Shown here piece by piece: positions 48,630 to 59,537 of a DNA stretch of 64,000 bases. Below the pieces are notes generated by a model. The model did not search any database. It was not told the origin of the DNA and saw only the letters and a program-made list of their open reading frames with translations. The position numbers were made by a program, and so were the translations under genes. Every line of letters starts with the position of its first letter. Positions within the stretch are counted from its first letter, which is position 1. The stretch comes from Ampelocalamus luodianensis (taxonomy: Eukaryota > Streptophyta > Magnoliopsida > Poales > Poaceae): assembly GCA_036346255.1 (NCBI GenBank), contig CM070629.1, forward strand, positions 6,019,001 to 6,083,000. The letters are read 5' to 3'.

Positions 48630-49445
48630 TTCCAAAACGCTGTCCTCACCAACTGTATATTATTACAATAATTCACACCACAATACAAAAAAGCACCATA
48701 AAAATATAAATTTCCTTACAAGCAAAAGAAAACTATAATGAAAGGCTAATGAAAAAACACTTTCTTTCTTAAGAAGTAGCTGTTCTTTCTTAAGTTTTAT
48801 GAACTATAACGAAATTGGCTACCTGTCAGCAATGTAAACAAATGAAGCGGACTGTGTATTCTAATCCCTCGGTCAAAATTTTTACAGAATACAATCATAC
48901 CACGTATTCTATTCCGGTCGCAAACCACCCCCAACACAAGAGCCAAACCGATTAAAAAAACATGATTAGTAAAACATACATAGTGCAAATTGCAGGAACC
49001 ACGCCAGAACTAGAGTTATAAACCTATTTTAAAAAACATAACTGGTATAAATTATTCAAGTAATTGGAAATTGCGGGAAGGATAGGAGACAGCCACGATT
49101 CTACGATTCTGCAAGGACCTGTCCAGATGCAATTGAAATTCCAGCCCAATTTCACGCAGCCACGCTCCCCCGATCAACAAGCAGCAGCCGCATTGGATCA
49201 AAACAACCAATTAGAGAAGGAAGGAGGAATAGGAGAGAGGGATGCGTGCCTAGGCTGGCGCCGACGTGCTTCGAGTGCTTCTCACTTTGTTGGCCGCCGG
49301 TGCAGTGCATTCGACGAGGGGGAGTGGGCGCGGTCGTCCCTCGGCTGCTATCCTCCCCGCGGGGGAGGGCGAGGGGCGGAGGCGGAGCGGGGGCAACCCT
49401 AGATTCGCTGGGCTCCGGTTGCGGGCGACCGCAGGACTCGCCCAA

Positions 49446-50732
49446 CGGGCAGAGGCGGAGCTATCCCCACCGCTCGAAGCGGCACGCGGTTCGCGAGGGG
49501 GAGGCCACCACAACCGCGCGTGGTACGGTGCGGTGGAGGTGGTGGGGAGGCAGCAAGGGGCACGCGACGCGAGGCATGCCGGGATGCCGCTTCCATCGGT
49601 GATGGGTAGGTTTCCGCGGTTTCTTTTTCACCGAAAGTGCCTCCACTCACTGCTGTTCTGATGTCATGTTGTAGCAGAGATTAATGCTCCGTTTGAAAAG
49701 CGAGATTCCTCTCTCCAGGAATGGAATTGATCCCTGTAAAATCATACAAAATTCCTGCACTCCAAACCGGTCCTAAAGCTCAGATCGGTGAAGGATTGAT
49801 TGTTAAATCTAAGGAATATATAGTTGTGTTCTCGGGAAAAAAAATCTAGGGCATAATTGAAATGAGGAAGAAGCATCTAAATTTATAGTCTACGTACTAG
49901 ATCATATCCATCGTTTTCCCGCTGATTGGGCTGGGATTCCGCCACTATGGATCGTACTTTAGCTTAGCAACTTTCTGTCATCGTCTAATGTCCAAGTAGG
50001 TGAGTACATCCATCTATTGCTTCATGGTCGTAATAGTGTAACACTGCTTTGTTCAAAGCTTTGCATTCTTAGTAACGCCCGTTTCATGTATCATCCGATC
50101 GATAGAACAAACGAGCCAGCCGAGTAGCCGACAGATTTGACCGGTCAATAGAAGTTCTGAACTGAAGTGCTGCACATGATGACCATGCCATGTTTTCTCG
50201 ATGTACCTGCGCTTCTTTGAAGATTATTAACTTGTTCATTAACTAAACAGCTGCACTAACTTGGTCTGCACTCTGAAGTGGCGCCCATACAAAAGGATTA
50301 CCACCACGGCACCACCTATCACGCAATGATCACATGCATAGGCTGCTGCTTCATGCTTGGCCAGCTTTAACCGGACCAAGCAAACATTTGCTGAAAGAAA
50401 ACGCGATGTATACTTTGAAAAAACAGATCTTATTACACCACATGAAGATGTCAGGATGCATTACCCCAACCATGAACACACTTTCTCATTGGTATCAAGA
50501 AAAAAAAAAAGAAAACATCTCATGAAAAAAACAAACAAAGAACACAAAAACTAGAACAAGAACCGGCCTTAAAGCTTGATCTCTACACGCTGCCCCCGCC
50601 GCCGCATCACGAGGAGCTACGGGCGCTCCGTTCCCTCGCCGGCCGGCCGAGCGACCTCGACTCTCGGTCGCCGCGGCGTGCGTGCGTGACGCACGCTGTT
50701 CAGGCTCTGCAGCTCGCTCGCCAGCGATCTCG
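49446..50732. other. Intergenic
   Basis: 49446-49660 is GC-rich and probably includes the APS kinase promoter and leader on the minus strand. A remnant resembling a short DNA transposon end (CGTTTGAAA...GGAATGGAATTGATCCC...CAAACCGG) lies at about 49690-49775. 50580-50732 is the GC-rich 3' flank of the next minus-strand gene. No gene is seen. Confidence 0.4.
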
Positions 50733-51074
50733 CTACTCGGCGCCTTGGTCGAAGTTGAGCGCGTAGCTCTTAGAGTCGTAGCTGAACGCCGGCTTCCTCC
50801 TCCGTCCTCCGCCTACGCCGCCGCCCCTCCTCGCCAATATTTCCTGCGCCACGGCCTTCCACCGCAGCTTCGCCGTCGCCGACCGCTCCCGGGCAATGCG
50901 CCTTTCCTCGCCCTCGTTCAGAGCCCTGTACTCCAGCCGCCCCGACGACGCCCTCGACAGAGACCGGCCGAAGCAGGTGAAGCTCTGTGGGACGAACTCA
51001 TCGTCGCACACCATCGCTGCCGCCGCCGCCGCCGCCGCGGGCATCGACGCCGTCTGGTGCACGAGGCTGGCCAT
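50733..51074 (-). CDS. Small plant-specific protein with a conserved C-terminal YALNFD motif
   Basis: An intronless frame of 113 residues starts MASLVHQTASMPAAAAAAAA. After a poly-Ala stretch come VCDDEFVPQSFTCFGRSLSR, the charged RALNEGEERRIARERSATAK, and the basic tail with GGGRRRKPAFSYDSKSYALN ending in FDQGAE. The closing F-x-YD-x-x-SYALNFD is a pattern I remember from a family of small uncharacterised plant proteins (some root-hair or stress expressed), so the gene is probably real. Function unknown. The start was chosen because the 36 residues added by the farther Met at 51182 look like leader sequence, and this Met begins the conserved-looking part. Likely nuclear or cytosolic, with no signal peptide. 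Confidence 0.75.
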   Translation of the reverse strand: MASLVHQTASMPAAAAAAAAMVCDDEFVPQSFTCFGRSLSRASSGRLEYRALNEGEERRIARERSATAKLRWKAVAQEILARRGGGVGGGRRRKPAFSYDSKSYALNFDQGAE

Positions 51075-52454
51075 GGAAATGGAAGGAGAGACCAGAGGAG
51101 AGAAGTCAAGACGTAAGAGATGCAAGACTGCTGCTGTGTGGATGCCGGGGCACAGTGCGTAGCCAACTGTCCGGACGATCATATGGCTCGTAGCTTGTTA
51201 GATCCAGAGATATAATACTGCGCGATGAACTGTCCGATCAAATGGCGCCATGGGAACATGTCTGAAGATATCTTCTTTATTATGTGCATTTCTTAAAGAA
51301 TGGCAATGAGTTGTTTTCAATTCGACGGCCAGTGTACCAGAACGTCGTTGTTTATCCTGATTCCTGCACTTGGCGGCATCAGGGAATTCTTGCCTGGCTT
51401 TGACCAGAACGTGAAGGTACGATCAGTTATTTCTTCTACGAGATCCCATTTGTTGCTAATTGAATATGCAAGGGTAAATACTGAAATGAATATTAATGAT
51501 CAGTACGGGTGAACTAGAAATTCCACTCTCTAACAATCAGAAACTAACAACTAGAAACAGCTAACAATTTCTACTTGTTCGTTAGTCTAAAATAATATGA
51601 ACACATAGCCACAGGTAGATGCCTTAATCCCAAAGTATAGCAAAGGTGCCTACTCAATGAGCATAACTTTTGCTAAGAGCCAGCTTAGATTAGTATGTTG
51701 GACAGTATCAGTAAGCTCACTGTCAAGTGGTTCAACACCTATAATAATAATGCTGAGCAGCATCTCCTATAAACAAATCTGCACACCGGGCACGATATCA
51801 GCAATATAGCCGAACCAACTGTCCGACTTGATTAAATCACTCGCCATAACAATGCATCTTGGCATCATCCACATTACCAGTTCCAATAAGCTTTTTCTTC
51901 ACCTGAAAACTTTAGCTTCTAAAACTCAATTAAGGTTGAATGTAATCTTCAGGTAAGCTAAAACCGCTCTTTTCTCGAAACAAACTTAGAGAAGCAGCTA
52001 GGCTCAGGTCAAGTTACCTAAACACAACAATTATGCATGCAAGTTGAGCAGCATTGCCCATAAATATAACAAACAAATATACAGAGCAAGTACGTACGAT
52101 ATCTGCAATCTATTCAAATGAAATCATACACCATTATTCAGATCAGTGGTGCACATACAACAACTATTCCCAGCGCCGCAAGCACTAGCCAACAAGGCGT
52201 CCATATGATAAGGTGCAGCTACTTTATTTGATCAATCATTGTAAAGCATGGATGAGGTTAGCCTTGCTGCTAATTAGTCATTAGTTCTTTTTATGCTAGC
52301 ATTACTATATGTACGAACACCTAGTGACAAGATGTCTGATTGTTTCGTGTGAGGCACCATCTACCTGTTGGACTATGTGGACATGATATCTGATTATCAG
52401 ATCTTTGGAATATAGTCCCAAACCAATACTCAGTCTAACTAGGTGCTTGCCTAC
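51075..52454. other. Intergenic, no gene seen
   Basis: 51075-51240 is the leader and promoter flank of the minus-strand small gene. The rest is AT-rich without recognisable coding sequence, RNA gene or transposon ends. Confidence 0.4.
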
Positions 52455-53606
52455 GGCTCTTGAATCATTATGTGCCAAAATTCTCAAAAGAAAACTATTT
52501 CCCCAAGAAATCCTTTTGGACTGTCAGTCAGTAGGGATGTCCCTATATTTGAAGCTCTACTTGCCAACCATGATACAGTAGCCAAGCATGTTCACTAGAT
52601 CATTTGCCAAGTAAGCACCCCAACCAAGAACAAGACCTGCTCTGAACAATCCATTTATCACCAACAAAAAAAAATGACCCCAGGAATTCAATAGGTAAAG
52701 AACTTTGGATACTAGGATATGGTTGCCAGAACAAAGAAATGTCGATTAAAAGTTAAAACCTTCCCACCCAATATTGTTAGTTCTACAATGGAAACATGTA
52801 TGCTTATTTCACATCGCATGATCACCAGAAATGGAAAATGTCGTCATTCAAGTTTACTGCTAAATTAGCTTATAGAGCTCTTAGACCTAAGATTCACAGC
52901 ATAGACAACCAAACAGATACTGCTGCAGAGCTCATTTTCGAAGTTTAGAACAACAAAACCACCATTTGAAGCTTATCTTTGCAGGCTTCTTAGCTCTCAT
53001 GGAAGAAAATGTGATCCAATCACACTAACCATTCAGCTCCTGAATCATTATGGGCTGGGCCAGAATTCTCAAAAGGAAACAATTTCCTCAAGAAATCCTT
53101 TTGGACTGCTAGTGAGAAGAGATGATCTTGTACTTGGAACTCTACTTTTAAGACACGAAACATCATAAGCAAGCATGTGCATTGGAACATTGGCAAAGGA
53201 AACAGCCAAATCAAGAACAAGACATGCATGTAGCCATGTACAATGGATTTATCACCAACTAAAAGACTTGCCCCCGGGAATTTAGTAGGTTAAGACCCTG
53301 ATACCAAGGCATGGTGGCTGGAACAAAGGAATGTTAATTAAAATTTCCCAACCGATTCTAATAGTTCCACAATCAAAATACCATTACCCTCGTGATACTT
53401 ATTGCACATTGCATCATTACCTGATATGAAAATTTCATACTTCAAATATGTTACCACTAAATGCTTGTGGGACTCTTATACCTAATGTTTACACTATGGA
53501 CTATGGACAACCATACAGATAGAACCGCAGAGCTTGTTTGAAAGTCTGGAACAAGAAAACCAACATTCCCAATCAAGACTTCTCTTTGGAGCCTTCTTAA
53601 TCAATG
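52455..53606. repeat. Tandem duplication, unit about 580 bp
   Basis: Copy 1 (about 52455-53000) and copy 2 (about 53035-53606) run in direct order with many shared blocks: GAATCATTATG, AATTCTCAAAAG, CAAGAAATCCTTTTGGACTG, CCAA(C/A)(C/T)AAGAACAAGAC, CATTTATCACCAAC, GGTTGCCAGAACAAAG / GGTGGCTGGAACAAAG, and CAACCA(A/T)ACAGAT. The two differ by scattered substitutions and small indels, so the duplication is not recent. No coding sequence is apparent. Confidence 0.88.
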
Positions 53607-53990
53607 GTGATAGTAAGTTATACCAAAACCAAACCCTAGTTTGTATCGTGTGATCGCTATGACAAAGAAGATTAAGCATGAACAGAATATTGCCAAGTTC
53701 CTTCCTTCATTGCAGAATTGTGATGACAATACATCTCTAGAGTCTAGAAAGCATTACCAACCTACTCAAGGTTAAACCAAACTCCAAAACATTGTGAATA
53801 ATCTTAACTTTCAAGGACTAGAACCCGATCCAGTCCCTGTAAACTTTCAAGATACTTCACTGCAGATGCATGAGGTAGGTTTAACACCTTACATCCCTAA
53901 AAGCATTACTTACTACTTAAAGATAAAACTGAATCCCAAAGCTGTAGAGAATTAGGTCAAAGAACCGAAGCTTAAACGAAACCCTTCACT
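53607..53990 (-). other. 3' flank of the RPS13 gene
   Basis: AT-rich sequence with no gene; the part nearest 53990 is the expected 3' untranslated region. No poly-A tract that would mark a recent retrocopy is visible directly downstream of the stop. Confidence 0.4.
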
Positions 53991-54446
53991 TCAGGCCACA
54001 AGAGTGCACGCGGTGGTGGACTCGTATTTCCAGGAGGTGGGGATCTTCTTGGTGAGGCGGTAGTAACGGGTGAGGCGGTGGACCCTGCTCTCGACGAGGA
54101 TGAGCCTGAACTTGGTGTCCTTGTCCTTCCTGTTCCTCTCCAGGTGCTTCCTCATCGCCACGGCCTTCTTGATCAGGAAGTAGAGGTCCTCGGGCATCTC
54201 CGGCGCCAGCCCGCGGGCCTTGAGCACGCGCAGGATCTTGGCGCCGGTGACGCCCTGAGCGAGCGGGACGCCGTGGGCGTCGCGGAGCAGCACGCCGATC
54301 TGCGACGGCAGCTGTCCCTTCTTGGCGGCCCGCACGATCGTCTCCTCCACGTCCGGCGTGGTGGCCTTGAGCCAGCCGGGGGCAGCCCGCCTGTAGGGAA
54401 GCACCGAGGAGGACATGCCCTTCCCGTGGCTGTGCATGCGGCCCAT
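53991..54446 (-). CDS. RPS13: 40S ribosomal protein S13 (uS15), intronless copy
   Basis: A component of the small cytosolic ribosomal subunit. The uninterrupted 151-residue frame MGRMHSHGKGMSSSVLPYRR...PTSWKYESTTACTLVA covers the full family length. It shows the N-terminal eukaryotic extension and the uS15 core: TPDVEETIVRAAKKGQLPSQ, IGVLLRDAHGVPLAQGVTG, LAPEMPEDLYFLIKKAVAMR, KHLERNRKDKDTKFRLILVE, SRVHRLTRYYRLTKKIPTSW. Some positions differ from the usual plant sequence as I remember it (for example APGWLKATTPDV, LARGV-region and C-terminal ACTLVA), so this may be a diverged paralogue. Plant RPS13 genes usually contain introns; this copy has none and is very GC-rich. The start is the conserved MGRMHS. 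Its upstream region carries several site II-like GGCCCA words, so it may be expressed. Confidence 0.93.
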   Translation of the reverse strand: MGRMHSHGKGMSSSVLPYRRAAPGWLKATTPDVEETIVRAAKKGQLPSQIGVLLRDAHGVPLAQGVTGAKILRVLKARGLAPEMPEDLYFLIKKAVAMRKHLERNRKDKDTKFRLILVESRVHRLTRYYRLTKKIPTSWKYESTTACTLVA

Positions 54447-54539
54447 GGCGGCGAGCGGCGAGCGGGCGGGCGCGGCGGCGGAGAGGGAAACCTAGCAGAA
54501 ATGGGACGATACTGCCAGTTATATTGGTATAGCACTGCA

Positions 54540-54690
54540 AAATTGGCCTGACCCATGCAGATATTGGATCGGCCCAATAAAAGCCCATAAAACGTGATCG
54601 CGGATAATATCTGCGATCCATTTTGGTTCATCTTAAATCAACGGCTAGATCTCTTTTCAAACTATTGGCCCATCCCAATAAGAGCCCAAA
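54540..54690 (-). promoter_or_regulatory. Cluster of site II-like (TGGGCC/T) motifs upstream of RPS13
   Basis: On the plus strand GGCCCAATAA (54571-54580), GCCCATAA (54583-54590), GGCCCATCC (54667-54675) and AGCCCAA (54683-54689) are the complements of TTATTGGGCC and TTATGGGC. Such TGGGCY elements, bound by TCP proteins, are typical of plant ribosomal protein promoters, and these lie within about 250 bp upstream of the RPS13 start. Confidence 0.6.
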
Positions 54691-55740
54691 CAACGCTGAT
54701 TGATGCAACTTCTTGTCATTTTTTTTGTTAAATTTGTTTTCACATGTATGTTGGAAAAAAAAAATCAACATTGAACATGGTATATGAACCATGATAGTTG
54801 TAACTCACTAGGTGATGCAGTCACGTCGAAATTTTCTTGTTTTCGCAAAAAAAAACTTCTTAAATTTTTGCCTTTTTTTAATAACCGAACCAAGGAACTC
54901 CACGTGTGCAAGGGCACCGTCGCAAGATTCATATTAGGCATCGATATTATACAGTGACAGACCATGACCAAAATTTAGAAAATACTAATAGGACTTGTTC
55001 ATCTGTTTGTGTCTTACCGAATGTCGAGTTGTCGACCAACGATAGTGCGTAGCTAGGTTGAGAATGCTAAGGAAGATATACCATGAGTCAGCTGTCGGTA
55101 GGAGGCGCCAGCCTCGGCTGCCCCCGGTCCGCCCCTGATGTCACGTAGTGATAGCTAAACTTACGGGTCTAAAGTGTACGGCCAATCGTGTCAGCAACTC
55201 AGCATGCGTGCACGCTGCTTTGAGGCATGATTGAGTGACGAGTGACGAGGCAACACTTCTGACAGCAGCCTGGGTAATGTGATTCCGTCGAGCAGAAAAC
55301 TCGTGCTTCAATTGTGTAAGTTGCGTGCATTGTAGCTTTCCACCCCTTTTGTTTGTTTAATAGAGATAAGAACAATGGAAGATGGAGTGCATCACACGAT
55401 CTATACGCATGGAGTGCATCCCCCTGAAGAATTGAATTTTAGATAAACGCACCACGAAATCGATATAGGTGCTCATGCTAAACGTCACGGCTAGAGGCTC
55501 GCTAACTGCACGTTAGGTAGGTTTATTAGTGAATTTTTCTAGAATTTGGACTGCGAAGGGGTTGAACTGGCTGGTATAGCTGTACGAGGAGTTGCATCTA
55601 GGGTTCATACCTTCTTCATATCCTGTTTATCTTGTTGCTTATCCGTTTGTGAAATGCAAATCTCCTTTCCATCCCAAAAAGAAAGACTTGGTGATATTGG
55701 GAACGACGTAAGTGTAGGCATACACTCGTCGGACAGTTAT
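54691..55740. other. Intergenic, no gene seen
   Basis: Mixed sequence with poly-A/poly-T runs near 54757 and 54847. No conserved coding sequence, RNA gene or complete transposon was found. Confidence 0.4.
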
Positions 55741-56330
55741 CGTGTCCGCGATGCCACAGCAGCCCGCGACGCTCCCACTACGATTGCGGGGGATGTCAGT
55801 CCGATGGTTTCCCACCTTCGGCTTTCTCTCCAGTCTGACCGTCCGCGACGTTCCTGCTGTCCGCAACGCTACCGTTACGACTGCGGGGGATGTTAGAGTA
55901 TATTGGTATATCTCTATATTAATCCTATGATACTTATCTTATCTCTAAGATACCTATTTTATCTCTAAGAGAGGTTTCTTACTATCCAAGCTAATTGCTC
56001 ATGCTACAAAAAGAAGTTAGGTTAAGCCATTAGGCTCATGTTTATAATGGGTGCAGTGCATTTCTCAAATCAAACAGCCCTGGTCTGCCATAGTTCTACT
56101 TAGCCTGTCAAATGTATTTCCGGTACTGAACCATGACAAAGACATCTTGAGTGATATTGTCTACTTAGCAATTAGCATGTAGTAGACTTGTCACACTTAC
56201 TATGTACTTAGCATGGAGTATTATAGTACTATACTTGGTCTTATAATTAGGCAGCATAGCGATATGTGATGCACCCATGAGGCCAGGCAAGACAAGAGAG
56301 GTGTCCCCTGTTTTCCTTCTAATAAATGAA
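55741..56330 (+). repeat. Copia-type polypurine tract and LTR start
   Basis: A CTGCGGGGGA tract directly precedes TGTTAGAGTATATTGG at about 55889, the classic layout of a polypurine tract and LTR start in Ty1/copia elements. Before it, an imperfect duplication of about 100 bp period ends in TACGA(T/C)TGCGGGGGATGT twice (55781-55796 and 55875-55890). The LTR body contains a short repeat TTATCTCTAAGA (55939 and 55959). Its right end, and any internal coding part on the left, are not identified; the right limit given is a guess. Confidence 0.5.
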
Positions 56331-56410
56331 CTTTGGGACAGGAGTACAGGACCAATGAGCTCAATTATTTCAATGGGAAATTAAAAGCCATCGTACCTTT
56401 CATCTCCTAA

Positions 56411-56692
56411 GAGTATGTACAATAGATTTATATCAGCTGTCTATAGTCTCTGTCACGTAAGATTTTTACTGACGTGGATAAAAAAGAATGAAGAGGGAGA
56501 AAGATGATGTCTATAATCTTGTAGTCAACTGTAGCACAAAAAACAAGAAAAACATTAAAAGATTGTGTGTTATCTACAATCTTGTAGTCAACTATATCAC
56601 TACAACTATTGTATGAACTGTCTTTAGTGTTTTCTACAGATGACATAAAGAATTATTATAGACAGCAGCTGTCTGTACCATTGTACATGTTT
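56411..56692. mobile_element. Tourist-like MITE (GGGCATGTACAATG family), copy 3, reversed
   Basis: The left end GAGTATGTACAAT pairs with the right end ATTGTACATGTTT. TAA direct repeats flank it (56408-56410 and 56693-56695). Relative to the copy at 42268 it is reversed: TTATATCAGCTGTCTATAGT at the left corresponds to ACTATAGACAGCTGATG at the right end of that copy. It contains a doubled ATCTTGTAGTCAACT. Confidence 0.85.
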
Positions 56693-57039
56693 TAACACCA
56701 CCCCTTTCCTACCTAGGTGCTTGATGCTTATCTGAAATTTCTTTTCTAAAGAAATGCTTATCTGAATACATAAGCATCCTACCTTTACAAAGTTGTTAGG
56801 CTATACTTATTAGTCACTTTTATCAGGATCGTGGAGTTCCTTAACTGTCACTTTTGACTCATCTTCAGACGCGCATTTTGATCACCCCTTTCCATGACCA
56901 TAAAATTGTCTACCTCAGACGGAGCCCACTGAGAATTATGGGTAGCTAGTTGCAGTTCATTTGATAAAATTATCCATTGATAGAGATGGACCCCTTTGTC
57001 CTGCTCCGGGAAGTCGAGCTAGCAGGCCTGCAAGTCTCT

Positions 57040-59537
57040 AAGGTGTGTACCAATGGGCAATGGCGGCATCACCCTTTGGCCATGTAGCAAGTGAATTATC
57101 ACGCAGCATGGGGTGTGCATCCGTTGCTCTACAAAGTGTAGATTTCGGGAATTATTATGTATCTTTCGTAGGATCTTATAATCTTTATTTATAGTCTCAA
57201 AGTAGACTCCGACTCTAATACAACTCGTATTTAGATCTAACACAAACTCTTCAACACTCCCCCCCTCTAGACGCAAGATATCAATCATGCATATCTTGTT
57301 ACATACTGTAGAACACTCGCTAAGACCTAATTCTTTAGTGAAATAGTCAGCCAACTGTTCATCAGACTTGACATAATCCAACTCCAACATCTTACCATTA
57401 AGCTTCTCCTTGATAAAGAACCTATCAATCTCAATGTGCTTGGTACGATCATGTTGTACTGGATTGTTAGCAATGCTGATTGTAGATTTATTATCACAAT
57501 ACAACATCAAGAGATTATTCCACAATACTCGAAGCTCAGACAATAAACCCTTCATCCATATCATTTCACTCACACTCAATGTCATTACTCTGTACTCTGC
57601 CTCTGCAGTAGACCGAGCCACAACTTTCTGGCCCGGAATTGTCCCCACAATGATTTCTTCTTCTCGTTGACTATCACTTTCCTTGTTCTCCCCCTCTTGA
57701 CTGTTACCCTCAGTGATAGGAGAAAACTCCAAAAACTGATCAAGAGTACCTCCACTCGTGTAGTAAGGCTCAAACTTCCGGAATATCACATCCATACTCA
57801 CGAACAACCATCGTTCAACTAGGTTCCAGCATCTATAGCCCTTCTGACTAGATGAATAGCATATAAAGATACAATTCAATGCTTGTGGATCTAGCTTGCC
57901 AATCGCTGGTCGGTGATCTCGTACAAAACACACACAGCCAAACACCTTGGGAGGGACCTTGAACTCCCGCTGACCCAAAAGAAGTTCAGCTGGAGACTTC
58001 ATCCCAAGTATTCGAGATGGCAAGCGATTGATGAGATATGCTGCTATCATTACTGCCTCACTCCACAATCCCTTTGGCACATTCATCTAAAACATGAGTG
58101 AACGTGCTACCTCTAACAAATGTTGATTCTTCCTTTCAGCCACTCCATTTTGAGGGGGGTTTCTGGACAAGTAGTCTGATGAAGTATCCCCTCTTCTGAG
58201 AGATACACTGCAAACTTCTTATTAACATACTCAGTTTCATTATCTGTTCAAAGAATCCGAACCTTTTGCATCAAACTGAGTAGCAGCCATTATATGAAAG
58301 TCTTGAAAACATAGACGGACCTTGCTCTTGTGCATCATCATATAAATCCAAATCATACGAGTATAGCAATCAATAAATGTGACAAACTACTTAAAATCAC
58401 TCACAAAAGTAATTAAGCATGGACCCCAAACATCCAAATGTATTAATATAAAAGGCTCATAACCCCGAAAACCAATGCTACTATATGTAGACCGTGTATG
58501 CTTTCCAAACTTACAAGCATCGCACACAAGTTTACTCTTGTCTACCTTTTGAACAAATCAGGGTATAACTAATTTAAACTCCCAAATGATAAATGTCTTA
58601 AGTGTCAGCCAATATCGCATCAACCTAATCGATGTACCATAGCCCATTACGCCTTATTCCAGACCCAATCATCTTCCCAGTTCTCTTTTCCTGGAACAAA
58701 CACGAATCCTTATCAAATGTGACTGTGCATTTAAATTGGTCGATTATAGGACTAACTGAAAGAATGTTGACTGGAAAGGAGAGAACATGCAAGACGGATG
58801 ATAAATCAATGGATGGTGTGCACTCTACAGATCCTACACCCTGAATAAGCTAGGAGAATCTATCAGTTGTTTGAATAGTTTCAAAATAAGTATATGGGGT
58901 GTAAGATGCAAATGCACTAAATGAACTCATAACATGCTTGGATGCCCTTGAATCCATGATCCAATCAATACGAGAGTGCTTATATGTGGATTCAAGTGCA
59001 TGTTCCTGAGTACCTTCGCCCACGTGGACGTAGTTTGCAAAGTTACCAAAGGATGTGGAATCATGAGAAGTCTCAACTACCTTTCCCTACTGCCACTTCT
59101 CCCATTGCATAGCTTGCTCACTTGTCAGAGTGATAAACGTGATCTCCTCTATCATGGCCACATTAGCCCTAGGACCAACTCGACCCCTTCCTCGACCTGC
59201 ACCTCTATGACCACTACGATCTCCACCTCGTCCTCAATAATGTCCACCTCGGCCTCCACGACCACCACGACCTCCACCTCGACCTTCATACTGTATGGCA
59301 TATGCACGGCTCAGATGGTCTCTCATCCCACAATTGTAGCACTTCCTATCATCTGGTATGGCATATGCCGATCTGATCGGGCTGTTGTCCCCTATTACTC
59401 GTAGTCGAACCTCCTCCTGCACCATAGTCGAAATAGCCTTCTTCATAGTAGGCAAGTTTGCCAAGTGAAACATGGCAGCCTTTCTGCTCTCAAACTTTGG
59501 GTTCAGTCCATTTAGAAAGTGTGTAACCCGTCTACTG
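57040..59537 (-). mobile_element. Ty1/copia element remnant lacking reverse transcriptase
   Basis: Read on the minus strand. The gag end (from about 59537) gives NGLNPKFESRKAAMFHL and a zinc knuckle CYNCGMRDHLSRAY in which Tyr stands where the last Cys belongs. Near 58975-58910 is a protease-like WIMDSRASKHV (DSRAS in place of DSGAS). The integrase C-terminal region follows (MNVPKGLWSEAVMIAAYLIN, then PAELLLGQ, PKVFGCVCFV), then abruptly RNase H (VVARSTAEAEYRVM, LYCDNKSTISIANNPVQHDR, KHIEIDRFFIKEKL). The entire reverse transcriptase is missing, yet one open frame (58086-57019) spans the junction near 57640. A polypurine tract at 57257-57269 and TGTTGAAGAGTTTGTG start the 3' LTR at 57256; its far end is unclear. 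The 5' part is cut off by the gypsy LTR at 59538. Confidence 0.88.

Noticed and set aside
54078..54551. 157-codon plus-strand frame opposite RPS13
   Set aside because: Antisense shadow of a conserved ribosomal protein gene.
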